Origin: Croceicoccus sp. | GTDB taxonomy: Bacteria; Pseudomonadota; Alphaproteobacteria; Sphingomonadales; Sphingomonadaceae | Reading direction: 5' to 3' | DNA length: 6,383 nucleotides | Assembly (NCBI GenBank): GCA_029936705.1 | Contig: JAPYSD010000222.1 | Location: 1 to 6,383, forward strand | In this document: positions 5,412 through 6,383 of the stretch, piece by piece | Layout of the letters: every line of letters starts with the position of its first letter | Numbering within the stretch: position 1 is the first letter of the stretch | The notes under the pieces: generated by a model | Database searches by the model: none | Seen by the model: the letters and a program-made list of their open reading frames with translations, nothing else | What the model was told of the DNA's origin: nothing | Made by a program: the position numbers and the translations under genes

Positions 5412-6368
5412 ATGATTTCCTATCTCGAATTCGAAAAGCCGCTGGCCGAACTGGAGGCGCAGATCAAGGCGCTGCGCGATACGGCGGACAAGGACGATGT
5501 CGTCGACATCACGTCCGAAGTGTCGAAGCTGGAGGCGAAGGCCGCCAACCAGCGCGCGCAGATCTATCGCCAGCTGTCGCCGTGGCAGAAGACGCAGGTC
5601 GCCCGCCACCCGCAGCGCCCGCATTTCAGGGATTACGTCGCGCATCTGACCGACGATTTCATGGCGCTGGGCGGCGACCGCAGCTTTGCCGACGACCAGG
5701 CGATCCTGGGCGGTTTCGCCACGCTGAAGACTGGCCAGAAAGTGATGCTGATCGGCCATGAAAAGGGCCATGACGTGCAGTCGCGGCTGAAGCACAATTT
5801 CGGCATGGGCAAGCCCGAGGGCTACCGCAAGGCGGTGCGCCTGATGGAAATGGCGGGGCGCTTCGGCCTGCCGGTGGTGACGCTGGTCGATACCTCGGGC
5901 GCTTTCCCGGGGATCGAGGCGGAGGAACGCGGCCAGGCCGAGGCGATCGCCCGCGCGACGCAGGCCTGCCTGGACCTGCCGGTGCCGATGGTCGCGACCA
6001 TCGTGGGCGAAGGCGGATCGGGCGGCGCGGTCGCGCTGGCCTCTGCCGAGCGGGTGATGATGCTGGAGCACGCGGTCTATTCGGTGATCAGCCCCGAGGG
6101 CTGCGCTTCGATCCTGTGGCGCACGGCGGAAAAGGCGCCCGACGCGGCGGAAGCGATGAAGGTCACCGCGCAGAACCTGAAGGATCTGGGCGTGATCGAC
6201 CGCATCGTCCCCGAACCGCTGGGCGGCGCGCACCGCGATCCCGCCGCGGCGGCCGAGGCGCTGGGCCAGGCGATCGACGAGGAGCTGACCGCCCTGGCGG
6301 GCCAGGACGCGGCGCAGTTGCAGTCGCGCCGGGCGGAGCGGTTCCTGCAGATCGGTTCGCGCTTCTAG
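5412..6368 (+). CDS. accA: Acetyl-CoA carboxylase carboxyltransferase subunit alpha
   Basis: AccA pairs with AccD to form the cytosolic carboxyltransferase that moves CO2 from biotin on AccB to acetyl-CoA, making malonyl-CoA for fatty-acid synthesis. The product is 318 residues, normal for the family. The N-terminus MISYLEFEKPLAELE leads a helical segment, followed by the LTDDFMALGGDR region (79-90) and IGHEKGH (114-120). Next come FGMGKPEGYRKA (130-141), LVDTSGAFPGIEAEERGQ (158-175), the oxyanion-hole GEGGSGGA (199-206), and YSVISPEGCASILW (223-236). All are hallmark AccA blocks. The frame stays open upstream into xerD, but ATG 5412 gives the family-typical N-terminus. No clear Shine-Dalgarno precedes it. 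It lies 44 nt after xerD, and could be read through from it or have its own promoter. Fifteen non-coding bases remain after the stop. Confidence 0.97.
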   Translation: MISYLEFEKPLAELEAQIKALRDTADKDDVVDITSEVSKLEAKAANQRAQIYRQLSPWQKTQVARHPQRPHFRDYVAHLTDDFMALGGDRSFADDQAILGGFATLKTGQKVMLIGHEKGHDVQSRLKHNFGMGKPEGYRKAVRLMEMAGRFGLPVVTLVDTSGAFPGIEAEERGQAEAIARATQACLDLPVPMVATIVGEGGSGGAVALASAERVMMLEHAVYSVISPEGCASILWRTAEKAPDAAEAMKVTAQNLKDLGVIDRIVPEPLGGAHRDPAAAAEALGQAIDEELTALAGQDAAQLQSRRAERFLQIGSRF

Positions 6369-6383
6369 GCGCCTGTTGCCGGC

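Overview
The window is a GC-rich stretch with almost no non-coding DNA and G/C-dominated third codon positions throughout. The products (AroK, AroB, XerD, AccA) and the order xerD-accA suggest an alphaproteobacterium, most likely a sphingomonad (Sphingomonadales). That placement is inferred from family resemblance and style, not from any marker gene. I see no insertion sequence, phage gene, tRNA, rRNA or CRISPR array, and no obvious compositional break. This looks like ordinary chromosomal backbone.

Layout. On the minus strand, reading right to left: aroK (2263 to 1643), aroB (1646 to 534, overlapping aroK by 4 nt as ATGA), then after a 92-nt gap the first 147 codons of an integral membrane transporter, probably MFS, that runs off the left edge (441 to 1). 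On the plus strand, starting 107 bp from aroK: a tiny single-span membrane protein (2371-2538), a 636-residue exported helical protein of unknown function overlapping it by 4 nt (2535-4445), xerD 13 nt later (4459-5367), and accA after a further 44 nt (5412-6368). The 107-bp divergent spacer (2264-2370) is the only place that clearly has to hold promoters for both directions.

How the genes work together. AroK and AroB are two enzymes of the shikimate pathway (chorismate, hence aromatic amino acid synthesis), and their overlap implies coupled translation. XerD resolves chromosome dimers at dif together with XerC. AccA is the alpha carboxyltransferase subunit of acetyl-CoA carboxylase, which makes malonyl-CoA for fatty-acid synthesis. 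The two unknown genes are tightly packed with xerD and are probably co-transcribed with it.

Novelty. I found no convincing new defence or mobile system. The part least explained by known families is the two-gene module at 2371-4445: a 55-residue membrane peptide translationally overlapped with a secreted protein that has a Pro-Ala linker and an alpha-helical, repeat-like body with just two cysteines. A Met/His-rich segment in the N-terminal extension of the transporter is the second point of interest.
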